Assembly (NCBI GenBank): GCA_040882555.1
Contig: JBBEBC010000125.1
Span: forward strand, 1 to 16,188
Direction: 5' to 3'
Length of the DNA stretch: 16,188 nucleotides
Source: M30B66 sp040882555
Lineage (GTDB): Bacteria; Bacteroidota; Bacteroidia; M30B66
The translations under genes and the position numbers were made by a program. The notes beneath the pieces are model-generated. The model saw only the letters and a list, made by a program, of their open reading frames with translations, was not told the DNA's origin and did no database searches. Of this stretch, positions 1-7,702 are shown in pieces (positions within the stretch are counted from its first letter, which is position 1; each line of letters opens with the position of its first letter).

Positions 1-2707
1 CCGCATATCTTAGGGTTGATGAGGCTCCATAATCAATTCCAGAAGAGAAGTTTGCGCCAGCTCCTGCAATAGTTAAAGTTCCTAGTAACGTTATTGTCGA
101 AACATTTGTCACAAAGCCAACAACAGACATATTATTAATAATTAAAGGTTGACCTGATGTAATTGCTGTTCCGGCAAATACAACAGATCCATTTCCTAAA
201 TTTTGAGTGGCTCCAGTATTATTAACAATTGAGCCACTATTAGCGATATTCAAGGTTCTCCCTGTTCCAATGTCGAGACTTGATCCGCTGCTCAAAGTCA
301 CAGAGCTCATAACTGCAGGATTGGTAGCTGTTGCTGTTACATCATGGTTCAAACATACTACCGCGCCTATCGGCGGAACAATTCCTCCAGCCCAAGTTGA
401 ACCCGTATTCCAATCGCCATTTGCTACAGTTGAAAGGCAACTCAATATACCATTCACATTACCGATTAGGAATATTTGATTACTTAAATTACCTGTGTAA
501 TCAGCGGTTGAGGTACTTGTATAAGGATTTGCTCCTGCAAAATTGGCATTACGTATTTCAAAAGCGCTACCATTCCAATTAGCATGAAATACACCATTTG
601 TGCGGATAAAGCTTCCTGCTTCATTTGCATTCCTCCATTCAAACTCAGTGAGTAAACTATTGCCTCCAGCCACCGCTTCATTTATGGTCCATTCTAGATT
701 TACCATTCTAGAAGCATTATTTGGAGTTTGAGTAAATGGAGGTACAGAATTATTAACTCGAACCGAAATCTGATCGCTTGTTCCGTTTTGCGTCAAACGC
801 ACAGGAGTATAATTGGTGGAGTTAAATCCTACCGGGAAAATCTTTTGAACGGCAGCAACTTGCTGAAGCAACAAGCCTGTGCTATTTGTAATTATAAAAC
901 TATTTGTGCTTGCATTTATAATTGATGAAGTTGCACCCATCACAACATTATTGGTTCCAAGGGTAATTCTTCCCGAGCTTAAATCAAGTTGCTGATTAAC
1001 TGTTATTGGATTATTTAAAACAACTCCCCCTGTATTATTTATCCGAAGAAAATCAAACGTAGTTTGACCAATTATTGTCTGAGAAGAGCCACCGATAAAA
1101 CTAACTTGTCTATTGTTATTGTTAAGGATAGAGCTAGCATTTCTGTTCCAATCGCCACCTAAAAGTAAATCACCTCCAATTTGATTTGAAAGAGTTAAAG
1201 TTGCAGTGCCGGAAGATCCTAGAGTAATATTGCCATTCACAGTTAAATTGGCCGTCATATTATTCATGTTTAAAGTGCTTCCATCATCGACAGTAAGATT
1301 ACCTGCACAGGCGCGAGCTACTGATGGACCTCCATTGCTAAGATCAATAGTTGAATTGTTAGAAACACGAACATTATTTGGATATCCCGCTCCGCTTGTA
1401 TTGCTCCATTCAAGACCGCGGCCATAAGCACCTCCGGTGGAATAGATTAGTGATGAACCAATTCCATAAATCGGCGCGTTTCCAGAAACAAAGCCACCAG
1501 CATTGAGTTGAAAATTAGTGGTTATTGTCCCAGCTGTTCCAAAATTTAGTCCCGTTGAGGCTTGAACATTCTGAAGACTTATTGTTCCAGCTATTGTATG
1601 TGTTGCTGAACCGGAGAATACAACAGTACTTCCGCCCGTTCCATTTATCCAATTACCCACTTTATTTAATGTCGTTGAACTAGTATTATTGCTAATTGTA
1701 AAAGTCCTTGGCGTTGCATCAGAAGCTGTAAATGTACCGCCAGCATTAATTGTTATTGATGATACGGTTGCAGCTGTATTTAGAGTAACATTATGACTGT
1801 TTAAAATCTGAATCGCCGCATTTGTTGGGGGAACAACGCCTCCAAGCCAAGTAGAACCTGTTGTATAATTTCCTGTATTAGCTGATAGATATAGATTTGA
1901 AACAGTATAAGAATAGTTTGATCCGCCGTTATTATTGAGATTTATTGAATAAAAGTCAGCATTCGAGCCGTTAGTAGCTACGTTTGATACTCCTGATGTG
2001 AAAATGTAATAATTAACAGTCGTTCCAGATGCCTGACCAGGAATTGTTGCCACATAATTACCAGCACTAAATGTCATTTGAGCAACTGTTGAAGTTGCAA
2101 AGCCATTGGTAGTGTATCTTATATAAACAGCTTGCCCAGTCGATAAGGCCGCACTTGGTGTAGCTGTAACTGCAACTCCTTGAGAAACTGCTACCGAAGC
2201 AGCAATAGGAGCTTGACTAACACTGGTTATGCTTCTAACTGCACCTTGCACCCTAAAAACTACAAATGAAGTTCCCGATGGACCATCGGGAGTTTTGAAA
2301 ACGTAATTATCTGTGGTGTTCGGACAATTGATATACCATGCTCCGTTGGTACAATTTGTATTTCCGGCAAATATTTCGGTATCAAATGCTGATACAGCAG
2401 CATCGCAACCACCGCAGCATGAGGCTGATGGAGAAAATTCAGAGTTGTTTCCTCCCCAATTTCTAACCATTCTAAAAAATTGATTTCCGGTGCCCCCTGG
2501 ATTCGTTGTGTATATTCTTGAAGAGCCAGCCCCTGCTACAAAATTGCCAATATTTCCTGGGTTAGACCAGCCAGAAGAAAAACCAGCGCCAATAATCCCA
2601 TTTTGTGCGTTAAGCTCTGAAGTAATAGAAAATGTTATGAGAAACATCAAACAAAATCTAAAAAACAGAAGCATAGGGTTTTGATGAAATTGGTAGCTTT
2701 TTATCAT
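1..2707 (-). CDS. Large secreted repeat/adhesin-like protein, 3' end outside window
   Basis: The minus strand is open from an ATG at 2707 to the left edge: 902 codons with no stop, so the gene is partial at its C-terminus. The N-terminus has a signal peptide with hydrophobic core around residues 12-30, ending in LNAQ. ATGs at 2674 and 2647 are alternative starts, and 2674 would give a more typical signal length. Next comes a Cys-containing domain (residues about 35-160, with CCGGCD), then a segment containing YIRYTTNGFATST, a type common in Bacteroidota surface proteins. Two modules of the form GSTWxGGxVPP followed by short beta-strand repeats (VTLxxxATVSSITI) begin near residues 275 and 760. 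The rest is rich in Asn, Gly, Ser and Thr, as expected for a beta-helix or beta-sandwich stalk. I infer a T9SS-exported surface or adhesion protein; the sorting domain would lie outside the window. No enzymatic motif is visible. Confidence 0.85.
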   Translation of the reverse strand, partial: MIKSYQFHQNPMLLFFRFCLMFLITFSITSELNAQNGIIGAGFSSGWSNPGNIGNFVAGAGSSRIYTTNPGGTGNQFFRMVRNWGGNNSEFSPSASCCGGCDAAVSAFDTEIFAGNTNCTNGAWYINCPNTTDNYVFKTPDGPSGTSFVVFRVQGAVRSITSVSQAPIAASVAVSQGVAVTATPSAALSTGQAVYIRYTTNGFATSTVAQMTFSAGNYVATIPGQASGTTVNYYIFTSGVSNVATNGSNADFYSINLNNNGGSNYSYTVSNLYLSANTGNYTTGSTWLGGVVPPTNAAIQILNSHNVTLNTAATVSSITINAGGTFTASDATPRTFTISNNTSSTTLNKVGNWINGTGGSTVVFSGSATHTIAGTISLQNVQASTGLNFGTAGTITTNFQLNAGGFVSGNAPIYGIGSSLIYSTGGAYGRGLEWSNTSGAGYPNNVRVSNNSTIDLSNGGPSVARACAGNLTVDDGSTLNMNNMTANLTVNGNITLGSSGTATLTLSNQIGGDLLLGGDWNRNASSILNNNNRQVSFIGGSSQTIIGQTTFDFLRINNTGGVVLNNPITVNQQLDLSSGRITLGTNNVVMGATSSIINASTNSFIITNSTGLLLQQVAAVQKIFPVGFNSTNYTPVRLTQNGTSDQISVRVNNSVPPFTQTPNNASRMVNLEWTINEAVAGGNSLLTEFEWRNANEAGSFIRTNGVFHANWNGSAFEIRNANFAGANPYTSTSTADYTGNLSNQIFLIGNVNGILSCLSTVANGDWNTGSTWAGGIVPPIGAVVCLNHDVTATATNPAVMSSVTLSSGSSLDIGTGRTLNIANSGSIVNNTGATQNLGNGSVVFAGTAITSGQPLIINNMSVVGFVTNVSTITLLGTLTIAGAGANFSSGIDYGASSTLRYA

Positions 2708-3007
2708 AATTCCTTTTGTATTTAACTCTATTTAAACCGGGTAAAAAGTTTTTAGTTTAAGTGAAAACATAACAATCTGTTAACATTACACTAAAACTTA
2801 CTAAAGATACGCAAGAAATGATATAAAAGTCAAATTTATAATTGCTTGATTATTATTTAATTAGCTGGCACTGTCTGTCTTTTAATCTAATTTTTAAGCC
2901 TAATTTGAAGCTGATTGGTGTTAATTTGACACATTGAAAGGTGGCTTAATACCTCTATTAAAAATCAGGTTTTTGACCTTATTTATTCTTCCTAAACCCA
3001 TTAGTTT
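2708..3007. other. Intergenic region between rarA and the large secreted protein
   Basis: These 300 nt contain no credible gene. They are very AT-rich and hold the possible promoter at 2802-2834. Just past the rarA stop there is a weak inverted repeat, AGGT-TTTTG-ACCT (2967-2979), followed on the minus strand by a T-rich stretch. It is too short to call a terminator with confidence. Nothing else is recognised. Confidence 0.6.
2802..2834 (-). promoter_or_regulatory. Possible Bacteroidota-type promoter for the large secreted protein
   Basis: On the minus strand TTTG (2834-2831) is followed 21 nt later by TATCTTTA (2809-2802), one mismatch from the TAnnTTTG -7 element of Bacteroidota. This predicts a leader of roughly 90 nt before the ATG at 2707. 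The match is imperfect and the spacing slightly long, so this is tentative. Confidence 0.35.
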
Positions 3008-4291
3008 TTAATAGCCGTATTTGTCCTTCCAACGAGATTTTAGAAAACCTCTTATTTCCATCTCTCTTTTATTATCTCCAGGTTGGTATAATGTAGTACC
3101 ACTAAGCTCCTCTGGTAAATATTCTTGATTTGTGAAATTCCCAAGGTAATTATGAGCGTATTGATAATCAGCTCCATAACCGAGTTCTTTCATCAGTTTC
3201 GTGGGTGAATTTCTCAAGTGTAAGGGTATTTCAACATTTCCAGTCTCTCTAACTAAATTTTGAGCAGCCCGAATAGCAGTGTAAGAGGCATTACTTTTTG
3301 CCGAGGTGCTCAAGTAAATAACTGTTTGGGCGAGAATCAAATCACATTCAGGATAGCCAATGAAAGTTACAGCCTGAAAACAATTGTTCGCCATGATTAA
3401 GGCTGTAGGATTAGCATTTCCTATATCTTCTGAAGCTAGTATAAGCATTCTTCTTGCAATGAATTTTGGATCCTCGCCTCCTTCCATCATTCTCGCTAAG
3501 TAATATAAGGCGGCATTCGGGTCACTTCCCCGCATGCTTTTTATAAATGCCGATACGATATCATAATGTTGCTCACCTGTCTTATCATATCGCACAGGAT
3601 TCGACTGAAGTGTCTCAATTGTGAGCTCATTAGTTATTCTAATTGTTTCGCCTTCGGTCTGAGTATTAGCAAGTAAATCAAGAATATTTAATAATTTTCT
3701 AGCGTCACCACTGCTAAACCTATAAAGCGCTTCCCATTCTTCAATCACAATCTCTCGTGGCTTTAAATAGGCATCATTTTTTACTGCATCCTCAACAATC
3801 TGTTTTAACTCCTCCTCACTTAAGGCTTTTAAAGTATACACCTGACAGCGAGAAAGTAATGCCGGAATTACTTCAAAAGATGGATTCTCCGTAGTAGCGC
3901 CAATGAGAGTGAAAACGCCTCTCTCAACAGCCCCTAGTAGAGAATCTTGTTGAGATTTACTAAAGCGGTGAATTTCATCAATAAATACAATCGGCTTACT
4001 CATCAATCCTCCTTGTTTTGAGCAAGATTCAATGATGTCGCGAACGTCTTTTACTCCAGATTGTATAGCACTAAGACTGTAAAAAGTTGAGTCGTACGAC
4101 TTAGCAATTAGTCTCGCAAGTGTTGTCTTTCCTACGCCAGGAGGACCCCATAAGATGATGGAAGGTAGACTGCTTTGACTTCTAATAATTTTTCCTAAGA
4201 CCGCATTTTCGCCAACAAGATGACTTTGCCCAACGTAATCTTCTAATCGTCGGGGCCGCATTCTTTCAGCTAAAGGTTCGCCCGAAATCAT
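3008..4291 (-). CDS. rarA: Replication-associated recombination protein A (RarA/MgsA, AAA+ ATPase)
   Basis: The 427-aa product matches the usual length and layout of RarA (MgsA; Mgs1/WRNIP1 in eukaryotes), a clamp-loader-like ATPase that acts at stalled replication forks. Seen in the sequence: the family opening PLAERMRPRRLEDYVGQ (residues 6-22), Walker A GPPGVGKT (49-56), Walker B IVFIDEIHRF (101-110), sensor 1 GATTENPSFEV (131-141), the arginine finger in LLSRCQ (R148), and a sensor 2 GDARKLLN. The C-terminal half carries the MgsA tetramerisation/DNA-binding region with YYLARMMEGGEDPKFIARR and the SEDIGNANP motif. The start is 14 nt after the acyltransferase stop, so it probably sits last in an operon with that gene and the TPR genes. 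This co-transcription looks positional rather than functional. Confidence 0.96.
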   Translation of the reverse strand: MISGEPLAERMRPRRLEDYVGQSHLVGENAVLGKIIRSQSSLPSIILWGPPGVGKTTLARLIAKSYDSTFYSLSAIQSGVKDVRDIIESCSKQGGLMSKPIVFIDEIHRFSKSQQDSLLGAVERGVFTLIGATTENPSFEVIPALLSRCQVYTLKALSEEELKQIVEDAVKNDAYLKPREIVIEEWEALYRFSSGDARKLLNILDLLANTQTEGETIRITNELTIETLQSNPVRYDKTGEQHYDIVSAFIKSMRGSDPNAALYYLARMMEGGEDPKFIARRMLILASEDIGNANPTALIMANNCFQAVTFIGYPECDLILAQTVIYLSTSAKSNASYTAIRAAQNLVRETGNVEIPLHLRNSPTKLMKELGYGADYQYAHNYLGNFTNQEYLPEELSGTTLYQPGDNKREMEIRGFLKSRWKDKYGY

Positions 4292-4305
4292 AGTCCAATT
4301 TAATA

Positions 4306-5196
4306 TTATTTGCGTTTATGCTTCCAACGCTTATGCGACCAAAGCCAGCATTCGGGCTGATTTAAAATAAGATTCTCTAGAATGCCTGTATGTATTTTTG
4401 TGATTTCCGAATCTTTGGTCAGCTCTGCTTCCTCCGCAACTACTTTGTATTCAAGTGTGTAATATCCTCGCTTTATCTTTTTAATCACACCATAGGCAAC
4501 AGCCATATTGTATAATCGAGCGTATTTTTCAGTTCCTCTTGCTACTGAAGTTTCCTGATTTAGAAAGTTTATCCAATAGCCATTGTCAGGATTTGATGGA
4601 CTTTGATCAGCAATGAATCCGGTAATGCTTAATTTGTCTTTTCTCAATTCCATTTCATCTTTCATTTTACCAGCATGCAATAAATCGATGCCGAACCTGC
4701 TTCGGGATTTAATCATGGCATGATTGAAAACATGATTTTTTATTGGAAGATATACCCCTTGCGGGTGATAGTTACTCTGGAAAGGCAATGTGATTGCTGC
4801 CCACTCCCAGTTTGCGAAATGGCCAGTAACGGCTATCATCTTTCTCTTCTTGTTGAAAAACTCAGCCAATACTTCAGGATTAAGCAAAACCATCCTGCGT
4901 TTTAATTCCTTTTCCGTAATGGTAAATGACTTAATTGTTTCAACAACCACATCCGACAAGTGTCGATAGAATTTCCTTTCTATTTCAAGTCGCTCAAAAT
5001 CAGATTTATCAGGAAAAGCATTCTTTAAGTTGCCTCTGGTTACTGCCACTCTGTATGCAAAAACTCTGTACAAAAGGAAATAAATTCCGTTTGACAAAAA
5101 GTAAAGCATACTCATCGGCAATACAGAAAGCAGGTATATTAACCACAATAAAGGATAGCTTGCGTAGGAAGCAATATAATTAGACCTTTTGCTCAT
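4306..5196 (-). CDS. LpxL/HtrB-type lysophospholipid (lipid A) acyltransferase
   Basis: The 296-aa protein belongs to the LpxL/HtrB family of inner-membrane acyltransferases, which add a secondary acyl chain to lipid A from acyl-ACP. A hydrophobic N-terminal anchor spans about residues 10-45. The catalytic HX4E motif is GHFANWE (H126, E131). Further family marks are the ADQSP segment (196-200) and the C-terminal WLWSHKRWK. The length fits the family (about 290-310 aa). Flavobacterial members are commonly annotated only as lysophospholipid acyltransferase family, and other lipids, including amino-acid lipids, cannot be excluded as acceptors from sequence. It starts 9 nt after a TPR gene and ends 14 nt before rarA, so it is probably in the same transcript. 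Confidence 0.9.
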   Translation of the reverse strand: MSKRSNYIASYASYPLLWLIYLLSVLPMSMLYFLSNGIYFLLYRVFAYRVAVTRGNLKNAFPDKSDFERLEIERKFYRHLSDVVVETIKSFTITEKELKRRMVLLNPEVLAEFFNKKRKMIAVTGHFANWEWAAITLPFQSNYHPQGVYLPIKNHVFNHAMIKSRSRFGIDLLHAGKMKDEMELRKDKLSITGFIADQSPSNPDNGYWINFLNQETSVARGTEKYARLYNMAVAYGVIKKIKRGYYTLEYKVVAEEAELTKDSEITKIHTGILENLILNQPECWLWSHKRWKHKRK

Positions 5197-5205
5197 TTCA
5201 ATTTG

Positions 5206-5823
5206 CTATCTGCAATACATTCTAATTACATCAAAGGCTTCTGAATTGCCTAAGTCAACAGCTTTACTCAAATCAATGCAAGCGGCTTCTTTTGCCCCAC
5301 TGATATAATTGATAATTCCTCTTTTGTAATAGGCTTCTGATTTTCCGTTGTCTAGGCTAATGCAAATAGTTAGATCAATGAGGGCATCTGAGTAATTTCC
5401 TAAAGCATAATATGCTAAGGACCGATTGTAATAATAATCGGGCTCTCCATTCTTCAAGGAAATAGCATCTGATAAATCATTTAAACCACCGTTATTGTCC
5501 CCAAGGGCTAGTTTACAAAGTGCTCTGTAATTTAAGGCTGCTGGATTTGAATAATTTACTTTCAAAAGACTATTGAAATCATCAATCGCAGGCTTATACA
5601 TCCTTTTCTTATAATAACAAATGCCTCTGTTCAGTCTAGCATCATTATAATCACTCTTTATCGCCAAGGCTTTTGAAAAAAGATCAATTGCCGAAGTGTA
5701 TTCTCCAATTAAGCCTTTTGCGGTAGCTTCATTATAAAGCTCTGCAGCAGTATTTTGGGCTTTACATGGAAGAATATAAAGGCTAAAAACCAAGGCACAA
5801 AGGCCACATATGAACTTATTCAC
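5206..5823 (-). CDS. Exported TPR-repeat protein (third of three)
   Basis: The 205-aa product has a signal peptide (residues 1-22, ending CKAQ) and about five tetratricopeptide repeats, seen as recurring A-x-L/Y-N-R-G-x-x-Y and A-x-x-D-F/L-x-x-A-I patterns. It is predicted to be periplasmic or outer-membrane associated and to act as a protein-binding scaffold. The start is GTG at 5823; no in-frame ATG lies nearby. That GTG overlaps the last 8 nt of the upstream TPR gene, which suggests translational coupling. The C-terminus repeats the signature of its two neighbours: AACIDLSKAVDLGNSEA followed by a terminal YCR, giving two cysteines about 27 residues apart. The partner is unknown. Confidence 0.85.
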   Translation of the reverse strand: MNKFICGLCALVFSLYILPCKAQNTAAELYNEATAKGLIGEYTSAIDLFSKALAIKSDYNDARLNRGICYYKKRMYKPAIDDFNSLLKVNYSNPAALNYRALCKLALGDNNGGLNDLSDAISLKNGEPDYYYNRSLAYYALGNYSDALIDLTICISLDNGKSEAYYKRGIINYISGAKEAACIDLSKAVDLGNSEAFDVIRMYCR

Positions 5824-6169
5824 CTTTTAGTTCGCGAGGTTTTGCATTTCTTCCTATTGCTTCCTTGCCACAGAATTTATCAATGTATTCTCCTGCTGCT
5901 TGCCAATTGTATTTTTTTGCTGTGTTGAAATCCTCACAAGATTTTTCTCTTTCATTCAGCATTAAATAACATAAGCCTCTGGCGAAAACCGATTCGGCAT
6001 AATCTGGTTTTTCTTTTATGACCTGATCAAAGATGAGTTTTGCTTCATCATATTTCTTTTGGTCCATTAGCTTTATAGCATCGTTATATAGAGTACTTAT
6101 AGAAGAATTCGACTGAGCATCTAGGCCCAAATTCAACAACAAAAATGCAATCCAAATAAATATCTTCAT
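5816..6169 (-). CDS. Small exported TPR protein (second of three)
   Basis: The 117-aa protein has a signal peptide (MKIFIWIAFLLLNLGLDAQ) and about two TPR units in residues 24-95. It then has the same kind of C-terminal signature as its neighbours (KSCEDFNTAKKYNW followed by YIDKFCGK) and a short charged tail. Its stop codon overlaps the GTG start of the next TPR gene by 8 nt, and it begins 9 nt after the 270-aa TPR gene. It probably arose from its neighbours by duplication and loss of repeats. No specific function can be assigned. Confidence 0.82.
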   Translation of the reverse strand: MKIFIWIAFLLLNLGLDAQSNSSISTLYNDAIKLMDQKKYDEAKLIFDQVIKEKPDYAESVFARGLCYLMLNEREKSCEDFNTAKKYNWQAAGEYIDKFCGKEAIGRNAKPRELKGE

Positions 6170-6178
6170 AATGCAAAA

Positions 6179-6991
6179 TTACTCACAATGCGACATATAA
6201 TTATTGTCTGCTTCGTCATTTCCTAAATCTCTTGCTTTTTCCCAATCTATACAGGCACCTTTTTTATTGCCAGATAGAAATTTTGCCGAGCCTCGATGAC
6301 TCAATGCATTATCATGATTAGGGTTTAATTCAATGGCTTTGGTGAAGTCTTCCACAGCTTGATTGTCATTCCCAATTCCACCATTTCCCATACCTCTAAA
6401 GTAAAAGGCATCAGCAAGCGTTGGCTTCAACTCAATAGCTTTTTCGCAATCTTTGATACAGTTCTTAAATTTTTCATCCTCAAAACTTATGATCCCTCGT
6501 TGTAAATATGCTTCAGCAAATTCGGGCTTCAGGTCTATGGTATTATTCAAATCTGTCATTGCATCATCATACATTTGGATATCTATATAAAGCAATGCCC
6601 TATTGTAGAAGATGTTAAAATCTCTATCGTTCAACTTAATCGCTTTTTCATAACATGTCAATGCTTTATCAGAAAAGCCTGATAAGTAATTGGCTATTCC
6701 TTGGTACAAATACAAATCGGAAGTTACCAGTTTAAGAGAATCTGCAATGGCGAATTCAGTCAAGGCTTCTGGACTGTTTCTCATGGCAATCTTAACTCTG
6801 CCCATTACATAATGATTCTCGGCTATCTCAGGAGCTATTTTCAAGGCAGCTTCCATTTTATCTTTGGCTTCGGCAGCTTCTCCCTTTTCTAGAAACTTCA
6901 TAGCTTCTTCGCGGTGACGGTCTGTTTGAGATTTCACTTCCGCCGAAAGGCTTAGCATAATTAACAGAATCAATACCGAAAATACTCTCAT
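6179..6991 (-). CDS. Exported TPR-repeat protein (first of three)
   Basis: The 270-aa product has a signal peptide (residues 1-22, ending VKSQ) and about seven tandem TPR units. The best are AIKLNDRDFNIFYNRALLY, DLKPEFAEAYLQRGI, ELKPTLADAFYFRGM and ELNPNHDNALSHRGS. It ends with GACIDWEKARDLGNDEA then SHCE, the two-cysteine signature shared by the next two genes. It is predicted to be a periplasmic or surface scaffold. It leads a close-packed run with two more TPR genes, the acyltransferase and rarA, after a 75-nt gap in which no consensus TAnnTTTG element was found. A family as broad as TPR gives no specific role. Confidence 0.88.
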   Translation of the reverse strand: MRVFSVLILLIMLSLSAEVKSQTDRHREEAMKFLEKGEAAEAKDKMEAALKIAPEIAENHYVMGRVKIAMRNSPEALTEFAIADSLKLVTSDLYLYQGIANYLSGFSDKALTCYEKAIKLNDRDFNIFYNRALLYIDIQMYDDAMTDLNNTIDLKPEFAEAYLQRGIISFEDEKFKNCIKDCEKAIELKPTLADAFYFRGMGNGGIGNDNQAVEDFTKAIELNPNHDNALSHRGSAKFLSGNKKGACIDWEKARDLGNDEADNNYMSHCE

Positions 6992-7051
6992 TTTTTGTGT
7001 GGATTTATGTGTTTAATTAATTATTGATAGACCTTAAAATTTGATAAAATT

Positions 7052-7066
7052 CAAGATAAAATCTTG
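7052..7066 (-). terminator. Weak hairpin directly after the Cys-rich lipoprotein gene
   Basis: CAAGAT-TTT-ATCTTG forms a 6-bp stem beginning 1 nt past the stop codon at 7067-7069 and is followed by AATTTTATC on the minus strand. The stem is AT-rich and short, so it may be only a weak terminator or a 3'-end stabilising hairpin. Confidence 0.3.
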
Positions 7067-7636
7067 TCAAATCTGAGAAATTGCTTTTTTATGAGTTTGT
7101 TTTTCTGCTAAATAGAAGATGCTATATCTCATTGATTTTATCCCTGTGCCATCTTGTATAAATGAAAATTCTTCAGAATATACCTCGTCGTTGTGACTAA
7201 ACTTCAAACTTTGTTTTTCATCCAAATAGTAGCCTAAATCGCCAAGACAACCGTAAATATTCTCAAGTTTTTCGCAAGCTTGAGCTACAGAATTGCATGT
7301 TTCAGGTAATTGAGACAAACTCTCAAATCCAATCAGCCTACCTTCTTTAAAAGTGCATGTTGCAATAGTGTCGCATGGCATAATTACCCAAGATTTTGTA
7401 GCAACTCCTTCACAACTAATGTGTTTGCTATCACTCTCAAAACCTGAGGTTCTGACTGTTGTTTCCTGAATAGTTTCTCCTAAATAAAAACCTCCATTTA
7501 ACAAGCAAACTGGAATATGGGCAAATAATCCATCAGCTGGAATGCCAACATATTCCTGTAATCTCACAGAATCCGGAGGGGTGCAGGATGTATAAGCAAT
7601 AAAAATGAAAAGTGCGGGGATGAATAAACTCCTCAT
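7067..7636 (-). CDS. Putative Cys-rich lipoprotein, unrecognised
   Basis: I chose the ATG at 7636 (189 aa). An in-frame TTG at 7654 would add six residues but lies inside a TAnnTTTG promoter element. The N-terminus is a lipoprotein-type signal, with a hydrophobic core then AYTSC; C18 is the likely lipidated residue although Tyr at -3 is atypical. The mature part carries seven further cysteines (in IPVC, HISCEG, MPCDT, ATCTF, ETCNS, QACEK, YGCLG), many for a flavobacterial envelope protein, and they may form disulfides. No domain is recognised. The 48-nt gap upstream and the promoter element suggest it can be transcribed apart from the proline dehydrogenase pair. Confidence 0.72.
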   Translation of the reverse strand: MRSLFIPALFIFIAYTSCTPPDSVRLQEYVGIPADGLFAHIPVCLLNGGFYLGETIQETTVRTSGFESDSKHISCEGVATKSWVIMPCDTIATCTFKEGRLIGFESLSQLPETCNSVAQACEKLENIYGCLGDLGYYLDEKQSLKFSHNDEVYSEEFSFIQDGTGIKSMRYSIFYLAEKQTHKKAISQI

Positions 7637-7651
7637 AATAAAAGAAAGTTT

Positions 7652-7659
7652 CAAACCTA
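7652..7659 (-). promoter_or_regulatory. TAnnTTTG -7 element upstream of the Cys-rich lipoprotein
   Basis: TAGGTTTG on the minus strand is an exact match to the Bacteroidota -7 consensus and lies 15 nt before the ATG at 7636. No clear -33 TTTG is present at the usual distance (a TTG lies only 12 nt upstream), so the call is moderate. If used, the leader would be about 10 nt and the alternative TTG start at 7654 would not be transcribed. Confidence 0.45.
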
Positions 7660-7702
7660 CAAAAGATTAAGCAATTTGTAAAACTTCCTTAGGGCAAACG
7701 CA

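Noticed and set aside
207..1427. Plus-strand ORFs of 60-90 aa at 207-479, 331-582, 728-925 and 1206-1427, and a minus-strand 65-aa ORF at 484-681
   Set aside because: All overlap the long uninterrupted minus-strand coding frame, have no recognisable domains and low-complexity composition; the minus one is in another frame of the same strand.
2490..2684. Plus-strand 64-aa ORF
   Set aside because: Antisense to the signal peptide and first domain of the large secreted protein; no supporting start signal.
4720..5183. Plus-strand ORFs of 61 and 82 aa
   Set aside because: Antisense shadows of the acyltransferase gene, which has clear catalytic motifs.
7025..7075. Possible sigma-70 style promoter (TTGACA ... 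TATCAA) upstream of the first TPR gene
   Set aside because: Housekeeping promoters in this phylum use TTTG/TAnnTTTG rather than TTGACA/TATAAT, and the TTGACA overlaps the previous stop codon and hairpin; likely chance in AT-rich DNA.
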